Below are positions 25,501-34,100 of a stretch of 59,748 bases of DNA, in pieces. The stretch comes from a bacterium. Its GTDB lineage: Bacteria > Bacteroidota > Bacteroidia > Chitinophagales > Saprospiraceae. The notes beneath the pieces are model-generated. The model had not been told where the DNA came from. It ran no database searches and saw nothing but the letters and a program-made list of their open reading frames with translations. The stretch's first letter is position 1. The number at the start of each line of letters is the position of its first letter. Position numbers and translations under genes: made by a program. The DNA lies in NCBI GenBank assembly GCA_024742755.1, contig JANSXW010000020.1, positions 1 through 59,748 on the forward strand. The letters are read 5' to 3'.

Positions 25501-28108
25501 GAATCAAGGTGCAGGCGCGACCATCGGCTTTTCTATCCCTGAGCTGGCAGGGTTGCCATGGCTGCAGGCTACTCCACCTAATGGTATCATTTCCACCTCT
25601 GATGGGCTGCCTGTTCAATTCAATATTGATGGAAGCTTGCTGCCGGTAGGGGATACCACGGTAGTGCTGAGCGTGGTATCCAATTCCAACCTGGCCAACG
25701 CAGGCGTTGATAACATTCGAATCAAAGTAAATGTCCTGGCCCGTCCGCCTTATTGGGAGGTAGATCCGTCGCAGTACTCCAACTCCATGCAGGTGGTCGT
25801 GAATTACCAATATACCCAACCTCCGGGAAATGCCCCCTCCCGTGACACCATGGATATTATCAGCGCCTGGATTGGCAATGAAATCCGAGGCGTGGCCCGG
25901 ATCGCCAGCACTCAGACCGGGCAATACGCGGCTTTTATGCTGGTTTACGGCAACCCGGAGGATATTGGTAAGCCTCTTGAATTCCGGGCGTGGGATGCTG
26001 ATCCCGGGGAGGAATATAATGCTTACCCAATCGACAGCTTATTCTTTGATGAGGCCATGTTGATTGGATCCTTTAGTGATCCTGAACTACTGTCAGTGAA
26101 CCGCGACCGTGACCGGGCCCGCTACATTCCTGTCAATGGCGAGGGCGATGGTGGCGGTGGCCTGACCTGGCTCTCCTTCAATAATCGGGAAACGGATATG
26201 ACGGTTGGGGAACAGCTCCGGGAGCTGAAGTTCCTGCAAAACGGAGATATTATTAAAACGGAAGAAACCTCAGCGGGCTATGTTGAGGGTGTTGGCTGGA
26301 TCAGTACCAACGGGCTGGATAGTATCGATGTGGAAGAGGGGTATATCCTGTTCCTGGGCAATCTGGATGATACCATCCGGGTAACCGGCCGGGATGCAAC
26401 CTTCGGCCCAATAGTCCTGGAGCAGGGTTGGAACCTGATTGGCTATCCGCTTCAGGATACAGTGGGCATAAACGATGCGTTCACGCTGTTAAATGTAGAA
26501 GATGGTGACCGCATGCAAACTGTTCCGCAGGATCCTGCTGCGCTCAACCTGCCACCAAATATGATTGCGGAGTATAATGAAATGCTGATGCAATGGTTGT
26601 TTGCGCCGGGCATGGAGGTGATGAGGCCAAATTTTGCCTACCAGGTTTTTGTGGGCAATCCTGCTGCAACCATGCTTTACAATGGTTACGAGGCGCCCTT
26701 CGGCCCTGAGCCTGTAAGTGATGGCACAGGCTTTAACTCTCCGGGCTTTACTCCTGCTGAACCGTCAACATGGATTGTCGATCCTTCAGAGTACCCCACT
26801 AGTATGGTGGTCACTTCTACATTGCATTTTGACGGAGAGATGAGCCTGGACGAAGGAGACAAAGTGGCTGCCTATGTGAATGGTGAATGTCGCGGGGTCG
26901 CTCCGGTAAGTTATGTGCAGGCACTCGATACTTACCGTGCCCCGTTGTTTGTCTACGGCGCACAGGCTGGCGAAACGGTCGAATTCCTGATGTACGATGC
27001 CAGCACGGACCGGGTGCACCTGGCCGCACAGCAACTATCTTTCCAGCCCAATGGGATCGAAGGCAGCTTTGTGGAACCCTTCGTTTTCGAGGCACAGTCC
27101 ATGAGCGCTACCTATGCACAAAGCAGCACTTACTGTGCAGCGGATGCCAATGGCACACTTGATGTCACGATGGTCAGTGGTTTGCAGCCGCCCTACAGCT
27201 ATGAGTGGAATACCGGCGCGCAGACTGCTGCTCTGGAAGGCTTAACCGCCGGCGATTATACCGTGACCATCACCGGTGCAAACGGCTTGTCCTTTACGGA
27301 TACGGTGACTCTTGAGAACCTTGAGGTGGAAATCCCTGCTCCGGAAGTGGAATGGTCCGCCGACAATCCGGCCTGCCGGGGCTCTGATGTCGTGCTTTAC
27401 GCGCAGGCTCCCAATCAGGAAGCTTCCGTGCGCTGGGAAACAGCAGACGGATCGCTGTTGCAGGAGGCTCCCGCACTGATGATAGAGGGCATTCAATCTG
27501 CCTATACCGCTTACGCAAAAACGGTCTACAGGGGTTGTGAATCTGAGCCTTTGGAAGCTACGGTTCAGGTCTATCAGCCCGATGCAGGCTTTACCGTGGA
27601 TCCTGCATCTGAAGTCACTACAGAAACGGAAGTACAATTTAGCCCGGCTGAAGCCACAGGTGCTTTCGCCTGGGACTTTGGGGACGGGCAGACGAGCAGC
27701 CTGGTTAACCCGGCCCATCAATATGACTTGCCAGGGCATTACCAGGCCATTCTTTCCCGTACCGATCTTGCAGGCTGTACCGGTCAGGGGCTCTATGACC
27801 TATGGGTAAATGCGGCTACACAAGTGCTCGAACTACCAGAGGGCGAACTGCGCCTGCAGGCCACGCCTAACCCATTCGGGCAGTACATCGATGTACAGTT
27901 CCACCTGCCCTATGCTGGCCGGTATACACTTGAGCTCCTATCCATCTCCGGGCAGGCCCTTGAGCGGCGGCAGGAAGTCTGGCAGGCTGGTGAGCAAAGT
28001 ATCCGCCTGCTGCCTGACCTGGCGGACGGAACCTATCTGATACGGCTGGAAAGCGCTAAAGGGCACCAACTGGCATTGCCGGTGGTGAAACAAACGCCAC
28101 GGCCCTAA
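16559..28108 (+). CDS. Giant T9SS-secreted surface protein with Fn3-like repeats (3849 residues)
   Basis: A signal peptide (about 1-23, ending LEAQ) is followed by the VSGSVSSTFGQVF/GVQQP motif common at the N-terminus of Bacteroidota exported proteins. From about 175 to 1640 there are a dozen or more Fn3-like beta-sandwiches, recognisable by repeated xLNWxxx, FRIFRNDVPI and DYEGLP-type strands. Carboxypeptidase-regulatory-like domains are interspersed (near 370, 945 and 1620-1750). Residues about 2080-2560 form an uncharacterised module (see findings). Later come Ig-like domains, two copies of a W-x-VDPS-x-Y domain (about 3061-3172 and 3403-3510), one SprB repeat (about 3525-3600), an Ig-like and a PKD domain (AWDFGDGQ), and a T9SS type A sorting domain (about 3764-3849, ATPNPFGQ to GTYLIRLES). 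It is probably a cell-surface adhesin, matrix or predation factor. Confidence 0.88.
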   Translation: MRNLIYMLVLVCTFSLSLSLEAQSGASPAHIEASGVSGSVSSTFGQVFHITLDECGGTAQPGVQQPAFPVLNRESKLEATDTSDAFVTISWSLLEECFKDVSNRCMPYPDGVLLELMAEGERIYSDIIFNANGLLTDNFRHFIGPDSTVDYTLNLFIRGSGQMACTSISATGSTLPFQPPTNLIASNGLLPGEVTLSWVNNSQLTSSILVFRKLGADSVLVGAVPGTETVDTSFTFSDDFALGNPDNLVNGQSYEYCLRTFNDQLDQVLPGSVCTLGSTTDMGLVATVDPQSNITLDWNDLSGFASKLNIRRDGIIIATLDSTTITYVDQTPTFGIPSTYQLDILNAEGQTIARDIATIDLTAIGQISGFVRTPLSVGIADIPVTYTVRVEADTLRDTVYTDYRGYYVFDEVFFGRRGVFRVSARDTEQFTFPAASLRDTLTNAEPVSRLLNFTSRERYPVSLAGSIALDTVTTTVGIDELTFEWEYQTSGNLRDTIHFQLFREGQLIDITDDQQPAPRQLMDETGSGGYIYQYRIVAYGFKGDSLVSDSRIILDTMPVVEPPYNLVGEVDFDTNSDNVMTLRWDHDSENFDGFRLYRDNMLIAVIDTATRFYYDYYADPGETFNYELTAFRKAAESPDILESVPATSGPLLIPALPLVSGLTATPLPDQNAVELNWSLPDVADVYDNTTGFIISRDGVPIKRVLKAGQNYTFRDYSGASETTHSYAVGAFLYTPDTSFVGTESMASANYPAVAMPEISAVTNPEAGVVKVELNDAYLQQYNNFDGFILSVNNIPFDTLRSYETVSYFTPNVAAGLMGLNMQAAAFRTVEGTAFLSDIDSENANIPAQAGSPLDSVRQFTASSHIPMHVGLKWEFPDYIFATFYVYRDGVLLDTLPYTARNYYDYGATPGQLHLYTMTAEYEGTNSSVYAIAGMRRGTAFMQGQILSNRYTTDRNGVNVKLVDAANGGLLLSTVTDSSGYFRFSSLHSGIGSGTWALQVDDTGGGHNLTTNSQTDLAATNRTILFRDDFMVSPTPPLPFVDSIAFVTAFQLHPFPEEQAVVGSWSFTEGIASGGKMDRGLSEIVAIPTNGRQFFMDTLGVGATTYPYLAGPYVLEEGTRTDEAEVRTVFRNTDYPELPAVECLSALPNLNYLDNSVTLQWSHFNDKVTFYEILRNGLPIGTVNSGDSLWYVDIQGKPDQTYNYQVRGVRVNSAGISNSEFRSVEVVFPTVARPKPFTATPIPDSNAVQLNWAYNGDAVAAFRIFRNDVPIADVPADSREYLDYEGLPFSEPTYSIVALLDREGMQFQSRASEVNTTFPALYPPYAVVATADALEGLIDLEFRYRAQGVDQFRVFRNFGGTSTELGSIPYTYDGSEQVFEFSDTSGMVGVSYQYQIVAYSRRDGVVFESAPGNSNAISFPAVPPVEQFTATTEQTNWVDLDWLQNLQANIDGYRIDRTYVSGGTTYRDTFTVFSAGQRSYRDVFFPFPSLPTNNMQYEIRAFRNSVATTFFSVPRITNGRVANAGANTQLDQVVASKGTFANRTRISWIYGGNLSSVDNFVVYRDEEPIATLSSEDDFYNDSDGTPGKPYVYIVVAVVNGNADAGLADIGFTRGSGQLEGEVVTLQGNAPVEGASLFATGVVEGERYDYEATTNENGQFIIPGIYVGEAPVDYALSISFRDHTFIEDEQVFTLSPQNSTRSNIFFFDATAYSVTGQVSYANANCPIDSITVRARHILVSGEVVEETTTTDMDGNYGLILNPYLDGLERVQIAVDTVFIRNEGMPDQVEILHRFANRVQELPLPLAQTTEINFEDILTYEVDIAVRNVCGFAASSNGRFDIEVSTRDGCFKRVEQTELNGRVTLQLPPLDGLVARVVDAAPLSLENNLVVNYLEYRPAGLDLESFHIENTSSDGGGLSQIVTDTVLERTLVYHKPANISVANEFGMRPSCDPDQPRILTQNQQYGIRFDVTEVHQGVQCDVTEGYIIVNNAAAKQNSRDTLFYRPETLDFEEHAFLGGAPNLVFPYRKGINIQYFSNVGDLLAERTIPVVVLGASPLPGSDIIVDVRDENGQVKMPIYILRDPPGDGSSSSIEEGQTFTKSLTDLFSFRGGLGVETELTLALFGVGAYLDIEQRIGGGVATEGTYELEFTAKQSISTSSTADFVGPDADVLVGIGVAIQYGLIDEIRFDDAACTFRKVQSFNVSPNEIKTDWNYTVGQIKQIANERRAQADSVRAGTLEIQVGGEVLSEMEAVKRLTTEADNWDRILNYHAVESVPFYQFCAKEYDADQLWEEAQFYNLDDEYRQGLGVFGQEVELSDADAPSDFEDRVTLADEARRVFCSDPAVGSYNAQDSFILAQNIQDVIFTTDLAAKYENAVRAVDYYLDSLYIPTPFLSTFIEQTPTQSFIPKVENTTFSAGVDIEKSTSISRTTSSKFSQRGFFTLELSIGAILGTEANVGFGLVVESVDVENKLGVGVDLEFEWGKDFYNSSEIESTISYTYSDDDPGDQFSVTAIQGRDPGHTPYFQLLGGRSSCPPETGAIQRDRFDISLYDPETQSTFDFQELRELNPEEPATFFVQLTNLNPFGEQRDFFVYHEGESNENGAALRLNGAPLGGGNETGQTLTFINPNQPIILPLTLTRSITNYQFDSIFVVLRPSCTDGDLFLLGERDTVTISAFFQTPCSDISIASPGNDWLITRRNPFQADSREAIVVEVGDYDSENPNLEEIYLEYRRIGDGSGWEIIPFTELDPRYIVNQDSLIKYDMENFGPGESPRFFFSWDITELYQKYPDGIYEVRAVAACGTDGVVQSNIIRGQIRRQTGEAFALFEPSDRVWQTGDEISIKVNRELDCATLNEASFLVVNEATQDTVPGTFGCDPTENKLVFLPLAPATLFETMEPFDDQLLTIKVSGLRDEFGNPFPLLRNAQGIVQEALDANGNTVPARDTFKWDFRVVARDILVQDTFLETTIYQDREGILSTVLFNTNQGAGATIGFSIPELAGLPWLQATPPNGIISTSDGLPVQFNIDGSLLPVGDTTVVLSVVSNSNLANAGVDNIRIKVNVLARPPYWEVDPSQYSNSMQVVVNYQYTQPPGNAPSRDTMDIISAWIGNEIRGVARIASTQTGQYAAFMLVYGNPEDIGKPLEFRAWDADPGEEYNAYPIDSLFFDEAMLIGSFSDPELLSVNRDRDRARYIPVNGEGDGGGGLTWLSFNNRETDMTVGEQLRELKFLQNGDIIKTEETSAGYVEGVGWISTNGLDSIDVEEGYILFLGNLDDTIRVTGRDATFGPIVLEQGWNLIGYPLQDTVGINDAFTLLNVEDGDRMQTVPQDPAALNLPPNMIAEYNEMLMQWLFAPGMEVMRPNFAYQVFVGNPAATMLYNGYEAPFGPEPVSDGTGFNSPGFTPAEPSTWIVDPSEYPTSMVVTSTLHFDGEMSLDEGDKVAAYVNGECRGVAPVSYVQALDTYRAPLFVYGAQAGETVEFLMYDASTDRVHLAAQQLSFQPNGIEGSFVEPFVFEAQSMSATYAQSSTYCAADANGTLDVTMVSGLQPPYSYEWNTGAQTAALEGLTAGDYTVTITGANGLSFTDTVTLENLEVEIPAPEVEWSADNPACRGSDVVLYAQAPNQEASVRWETADGSLLQEAPALMIEGIQSAYTAYAKTVYRGCESEPLEATVQVYQPDAGFTVDPASEVTTETEVQFSPAEATGAFAWDFGDGQTSSLVNPAHQYDLPGHYQAILSRTDLAGCTGQGLYDLWVNAATQVLELPEGELRLQATPNPFGQYIDVQFHLPYAGRYTLELLSISGQALERRQEVWQAGEQSIRLLPDLADGTYLIRLESAKGHQLALPVVKQTPRP

Positions 28109-28123
28109 TATAAAAGGCAAACA

Positions 28124-28155
28124 GCGCGGGCTTGTGTTAAAGGCCAGGCCCGCGC
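28124..28155 (+). other. GC-rich hairpin between the two giant genes
   Basis: GCGCGGGC (28124-28131) and GCCCGCGC (28148-28155) form a perfect 8-bp stem with a 16-nt loop. It lies 15 bp after the first giant gene's stop and 36 bp before the next ATG. No T tract follows, so it may be an mRNA-stabilising or attenuating hairpin rather than a terminator. Confidence 0.5.
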
Positions 28156-28191
28156 CACTCCGTCAAACTTCAACGCATAATCCATATTCTC

Positions 28192-31100
28192 ATGGAAAGT
28201 AAAATATACCCCGTTCTTCTGGCCTTAATGCTATGTTCCGTTAGCCTGTTGCAGGCCCAGGATACCGCCGACCGCTTCGACGAGTCCACCTGGTCTGTAG
28301 ACCCGGCCAACTACCCCAATAGCATGGTCATCACAGCCGTGATCGATATAGAAGGGGAGGAGTCCGTTGACCCTAATGACCGGGTTGCGGCATTCGTGGG
28401 CAACTCCAACGGTATTCGCGGTGTATCAAGCCCGGCCTATGTAGCTGCGCTTGACCGCTATATTGTCAGCTTGTTCGTATACTCCGTAAGCGGTGCGCAG
28501 GACGATATCACCTTCCAGGTATACGATGCCAGCACAGATGTGGTTCTGCCCTGTACCACTACGGAGCTCTTTAGCACCAATAAAACGGTGGGCAGTTTCG
28601 CACAGCCGGATACGATCTTCACGGTCCGCATTCAGGCCAATTTTACTAAAGACGATGTGCTCTGTGCTGCCGATACTTTCGGCTTTGCACAAGCTAACGT
28701 AACCGGCGGGCTGCCACCCTATGACTACCTCTGGAGCACCGGGGCAACCACGGACCGGATCGGCAACATCGGCCAGGGCCGTTACTACCTGACCATTACG
28801 GATGATAATGGTTTTGCGAAAGTCGATAGCGTAGACATCCTGAACCTCAACAGAGCCATTCTGCCGCCCGTACTAGCCGTAGCCCCGGAGGATACCCTTT
28901 GTGCGGGCCAGGACGTATACCTGTTCAGTTTTAGCGCAGAAACGGAGATGCCGGCCTACGAATGGTACGACAATTTTGGCAACTTTATTCAGGAAGGCAA
29001 TGCATTGTACTTGCCCGAAATTGCTTTTTCCAGGGAGCTGGAAGTATTTACAAATGTCCGTAATTGCCTGTCTGATCCTACCGAAATCGATGTGGAAGTG
29101 CTGCCGGTGCCCAGTGCAGCTTTCACACTGAACAATAACGCCCCTTCCATCCAGGATACTGTAATCTTCACCCCCGAAGTAAACGATGGACAGTACGCGT
29201 ACGCCTGGAATTTTGGAGATGGGGCTACGAGTACAGCGCCCATGCCCAGCCACGCCTACACCATTGCTGGCAATTACGTGGTATCGCTGGAAATGGCCAC
29301 GCCGGATGGCTGCATCAACCGGACGGAGCAATACCTCAGCGTTGGTGCGACTGGTATTGACGTGCTGTTTACCCAGCAAGCCCCTGCCTGCGATGATGAC
29401 CCCTCAGGAAGCATCACCGCGCAGGCCATCAACGGAGCGCCGCCATACACCTACGCCTGGGGAAATGGCGAAACAACGGCCACTGTATCCGGCTTGTTGC
29501 CGGGCAGCTACGGGCTGACTGTAACCGATGCACAGGGCAATGAGCGGGAAGCCGTTTTTGACTTGTTAGCCAGCGGCACCCTTCAACCCCCAACTGTGAT
29601 CGCCAACGGCAACGGTCAGGCGTGCGCAGGAGATGACGTAACCGTTGCAGCTTTCTCTGACCGCCCGGGCGCTGAGATACGCTGGTACGGAGACGCTGCC
29701 GGTGCGCAGTTGCTCTACACAGGCAGCCAGCTTACCCTTTTTGGTTTGAGCAGCAGCCAGCAGCTTTGGGCGGAGGCCCGGATTGGCGGTTGTGCTTCTG
29801 CACTGACTTCGGTCAGTATTGAAGTGCCTGCCATTGAATCAGATTTTAGCATCAGCACATCAGCTCTGCCACTGGGAGAATCCACGACTTTCCAGGCTGC
29901 CGCTCAGCAGGCTGGCTATACCTATACCTGGTCTTTTGGCGACGGTGGCAGCGCTTCAGGGCCCGGCCCACACGATCATACCTACCTGCTGTCTGGTACC
30001 TTTGAAGTAACGCTTCAGGTAGAGAGCCCGGAAGGCTGCGTAGCAAGCTCTTCACAATTTGTCAATGTCTGGGGCGGAGCGATGCAACTACTGCCTGTAG
30101 TTTCCAACGCCACCTGTACTGGTGACGATAGCGGGGCCATCCAATTACAGATACAGGGCGGTCAGAGCCCGTATACCTATGCCTGGAGCAATGGCAGCGC
30201 ACAGCCAGTCCTTGATGGGCTGACGCCCGGTATTTACAGCGCTACCGTCACGGATGCCAACGGCCTGGGAGCCAGCATACAAGTCATAGTTGGAGCAGAA
30301 ATTGACGGCCCTGCACCACCATCCGTAATCGTGAATGGCGGCAATGCCATTTGTGCCGGTGGCGATGCCTGGGCTACGGCTTATTCAGATGATGAAGGGG
30401 TGACGTATTACTGGTACCCCACTTTTGTAGGCAATAACCCGGTTTTTGTAGGCAATACCTTCCTGCTCTTCGGCATAGAGGAAAGCGATACCTACTACGT
30501 GGAAGCCCGGAGAGGCGGCTGCGTGTCAGACCGGACTCCGGTAAACATTCAGGTGAATAATCCGGATGCGCGCTTCACCTCAACCCTGGAAGTCGCTTAC
30601 CCGGGCACCCCCATTCAGTTTTCTGCACTGAACACCAACCTGGGCACCGTCTTGTCCTGGGACTGGGGTGACAATACGCCCAACGGGCAGTTTCCGGATA
30701 TGCAGCATACCTACTCAGAACCGGGGATTTACGAAGTAATGCTTACGGTTCTTGCCGTACAATCAGGCTGTGTCGCCAGGGAAACCCTAAGGATTCAAAT
30801 CGTACAGGCACCGGATGGCGGTTCAGGCGGCGGTAGTGGAGAAGCCCCCCTTTTAGCGCTGCCATTATCTGAGCCTGCGCGGTGTCAGGGCAGCCCTTCG
30901 GGCACACTTTCCGCCCATGCCATCGGCGGCACGCCTCCGTATAGCTATGAGTGGAGCAATGGCAGCACAGCGGCTTACCAAAATGGTGTAAGTAGCGGTG
31001 CCTACTTCCTGACCGTTACCGATAGCGAAGGCAACAGTACCGTAGGCAGTGCCACGGTTGGTGCGTTGGATGAGTTAGACCCTCCTGTGGCGGTGGTCAA

Positions 31101-34100
31101 TGGTGGCCAACCGGCTTGTCCGGGAGCTGCAATATGGGTGGCTGCCGCTAATCAAAGCGAAGGGCTGTCTTATTTCTGGTATGCAGATTCCCTTGGTCAG
31201 GAAGTACGCTATGCAGGGGCTTCTGTCCAGGCGCAGGGCAGTGACCTGCTGGATACCCTCTACCTGCAAGCACAGGATGAAGGTTGTGTTTCTGACCTTA
31301 CCCCAGTGACCATTCAATACGAATCCATAGCAGCGAACTTCAATGTCAGTGCACCGACTGCATCGGTTGACCAGGAAATCACCTTCGCCGCTCAGACTAC
31401 TGTGCCGGGCGCTACTTACGCATGGTCCTTTGGGGATGGTACAGATGCCGATGGTGCCTTGGCCACCCACAGCTATGCACAGGAAGGGCTATATGAAGTA
31501 AACCTTGAAGTGCAGGCCGAGTCCGGTTGCACTGCTGCCGAGCGCCGTTTTGTCAATGTTTACGAAGCGCCAAACGGGCAGTTGTCTGCAGCGTTTGCCC
31601 TGGAATACCCATTCTGCCCTGAAGATGAAACCGGGGCGGTCAATACACTGGTCTTTGGCGGCCAGCCTCCCTACACTTTTGAATGGCAGGATGGTGCAAA
31701 CGGCAATGTCCGTACCGGATTGCCCACCGGCACTTACGAAGTTACCGTGACAGATGTGAATGGGGCTACAGCAGTCGCCACCACTACACTGCCTGCATTA
31801 ATTGATGAACTGCCGGCACCCGAGGTCGGGCAGGCACAGGCGGGCCCGGTATGTGCTGAGGGTACCGCCTGGCTTGCAGCTACCGCACAGGTGCCCGGTG
31901 CGACATACCATTGGTACGATGCACCGGTTGGCGGCACAACGGTCTTTACGGGCAGCTACCTGGAACTCAATGCACTCAACGAAGCTCAGGCCTATTTTGT
32001 GGAAACACGATACCAGGGCTGTACTTCCGGTACCCGTACGCCTGTCTTTGTAGAAGTGGAAACAGCAGACGCGGCATTCTCTACCTCACCGGCCGTAACG
32101 GCAGCAGGCGAATCCATAACCTTCGTCGCACAAAGCGGCCCGGGCAATCAAACCTATGCCTGGTCCTTTGGCGACGGCAATGGAGCTACCGGGTTTAGTG
32201 CCATGCATGCCTACAACAGCCCCGGCTTTTTCACTGTAATGTTGGAAGCCACTACAGAGAACGGCTGTCAGGCAACAGAGGCGCAAACCGTACAGATTCT
32301 GCCCGGTGGCGGGCTGCAGCTTGCCATAGAAGCCGAGGGCCCTACCTGCCCGGATGCGGACGATGGCACATTAGCCTTATCAGTAGAGGGCGGTGCCTGG
32401 CCATATACCATCGCCTGGGCAGATGGAGCCACCACGGAAGACCGGGATGGGCTGTCTATGGGCACCTATGAAGTGACCGTTACGGACGGATTAGGCAATA
32501 CAGCCTCTGCCGAAGTTGAATTGAATAGCCCTGCCGGGGCATTGGTTACGCCTGAAGTGACCATTGCCGGAGGGGCATGCCCGGGCACTGTGGTTAACCT
32601 GATCGCAGGCAATAACCCTTCGCAGGCTGATTACCTTTGGTATGATGCCCCAACCGGTGGCAACCTCATCTACGCAGGCGCTACTTTCCCATTTGGCCCT
32701 ATCGCTGATACAGACACGGTATACGTAGCGGCAAAACTGGGCAACTGCAACAGCAGCCGCTTGATGGTGGAAGTCCCGGCAAGCGGCCCTGATGCTGGTT
32801 TTACCTTTAGCCCGGCTGATATCCTGACCGGTGACGAGGTAACCTTCACTCCGGAAGCAATCAACCCGGATTACACCTACGAATGGGCTTTTGGCGATGG
32901 CGCAACTTCCGCCAACGAAACGCCCGTACATACCTACACCACAGAAAACACCTTCCTTGCCACCCTGACAGTGACAGACGAGTCAGGATGTACAGTATCC
33001 AATACACAAGCGGTCCCCGTTGGCTTCGGCCAGGCACTCGGGCTGCTTCTGGAAGCGGTAAATACGCAGTGCAGCGGAGGGACAGATGGCGCGGTCGCGG
33101 CTCAGGTCTTCAACGGAGCCGGCCCTTATACTTTTGAGTGGAGCAATGGCGCCACCGGGCCAGCCTTGCAGGGCGTGGGCGAGGGCACCTACAGCGTAAC
33201 GGTTACTGATGTGGAAGGCACCACAGCGGTGGCACAGGCAACCGTAGGAAGCAATGTGCCCCCTCTGCCTGCACCACAGGCGGCCTCAAACAATGATGTC
33301 ATTTGCGGCGATGGCTTCCTGTTGCTTTACGCTTACGACAATACGGGCGCTGCGAATACTTTCTTCTGGTACAACAGTGCTTCCGGGAACGACCTTTTGG
33401 GCAGTGGCCCGACTTACAGCCAACAGGGGCTGGCAGGCGCTGCACAGACTTTCTTTGTGGAAGCTGCTGCTGGTACCTGCCGCAGCGGCACGCGCACACC
33501 AATTACCATAGCATCTGAATCCCCCAATGAGGGCTTCACGGCTTCTGCAAATACAGTTACGGCCGGCAATACGGTCAGCTTTTCTCCTATCAACGGGGAT
33601 GCAGCATACGATTACTTATGGTCCTTTGGAGACGGTACGGTTTCCACCCAAATGAGCCCGGTGCATACTTATAACGCTCCCGGGCAATACACGGTAAGCC
33701 TTCAGGCGGAAAGCCCGTCAGGCTGTAGTCAGACCGTGCAGGAGCCCGCATTTATAGAAGTCATTGCTCAGGGTGCTTTGTCCGTAAGCCTGGAAATGGA
33801 GCAGCCTGCTTGTGCGGGGGAAGCCACCGGCGTAGTGGAAGCCACGCTGCTGAATGGTACACCACCGTTTACCTATGCCTGGAGCACGGGCAGTACGGCA
33901 CCGGTCCTTGAACAAGTACCGGCAGGCCAATACACGGTGACCATTACCGATAGCGAAGGCAATAGCGCCCAGAAATCCTTTAGCCTCAATTCACTTTTCC
34001 CAACGCCTAATATACCTGAGATCAACCTGTCTGCGAGCCTGCCACTTTGTGACGGTTCGAATGTGCTGGCAACAGCTTTTTCCGGACAGGTGGTGGACCA

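Noticed and set aside
25313..25924. A 203-codon minus-strand open frame inside the giant gene
   Set aside because: No start context or domain; the plus strand is continuously coding here.
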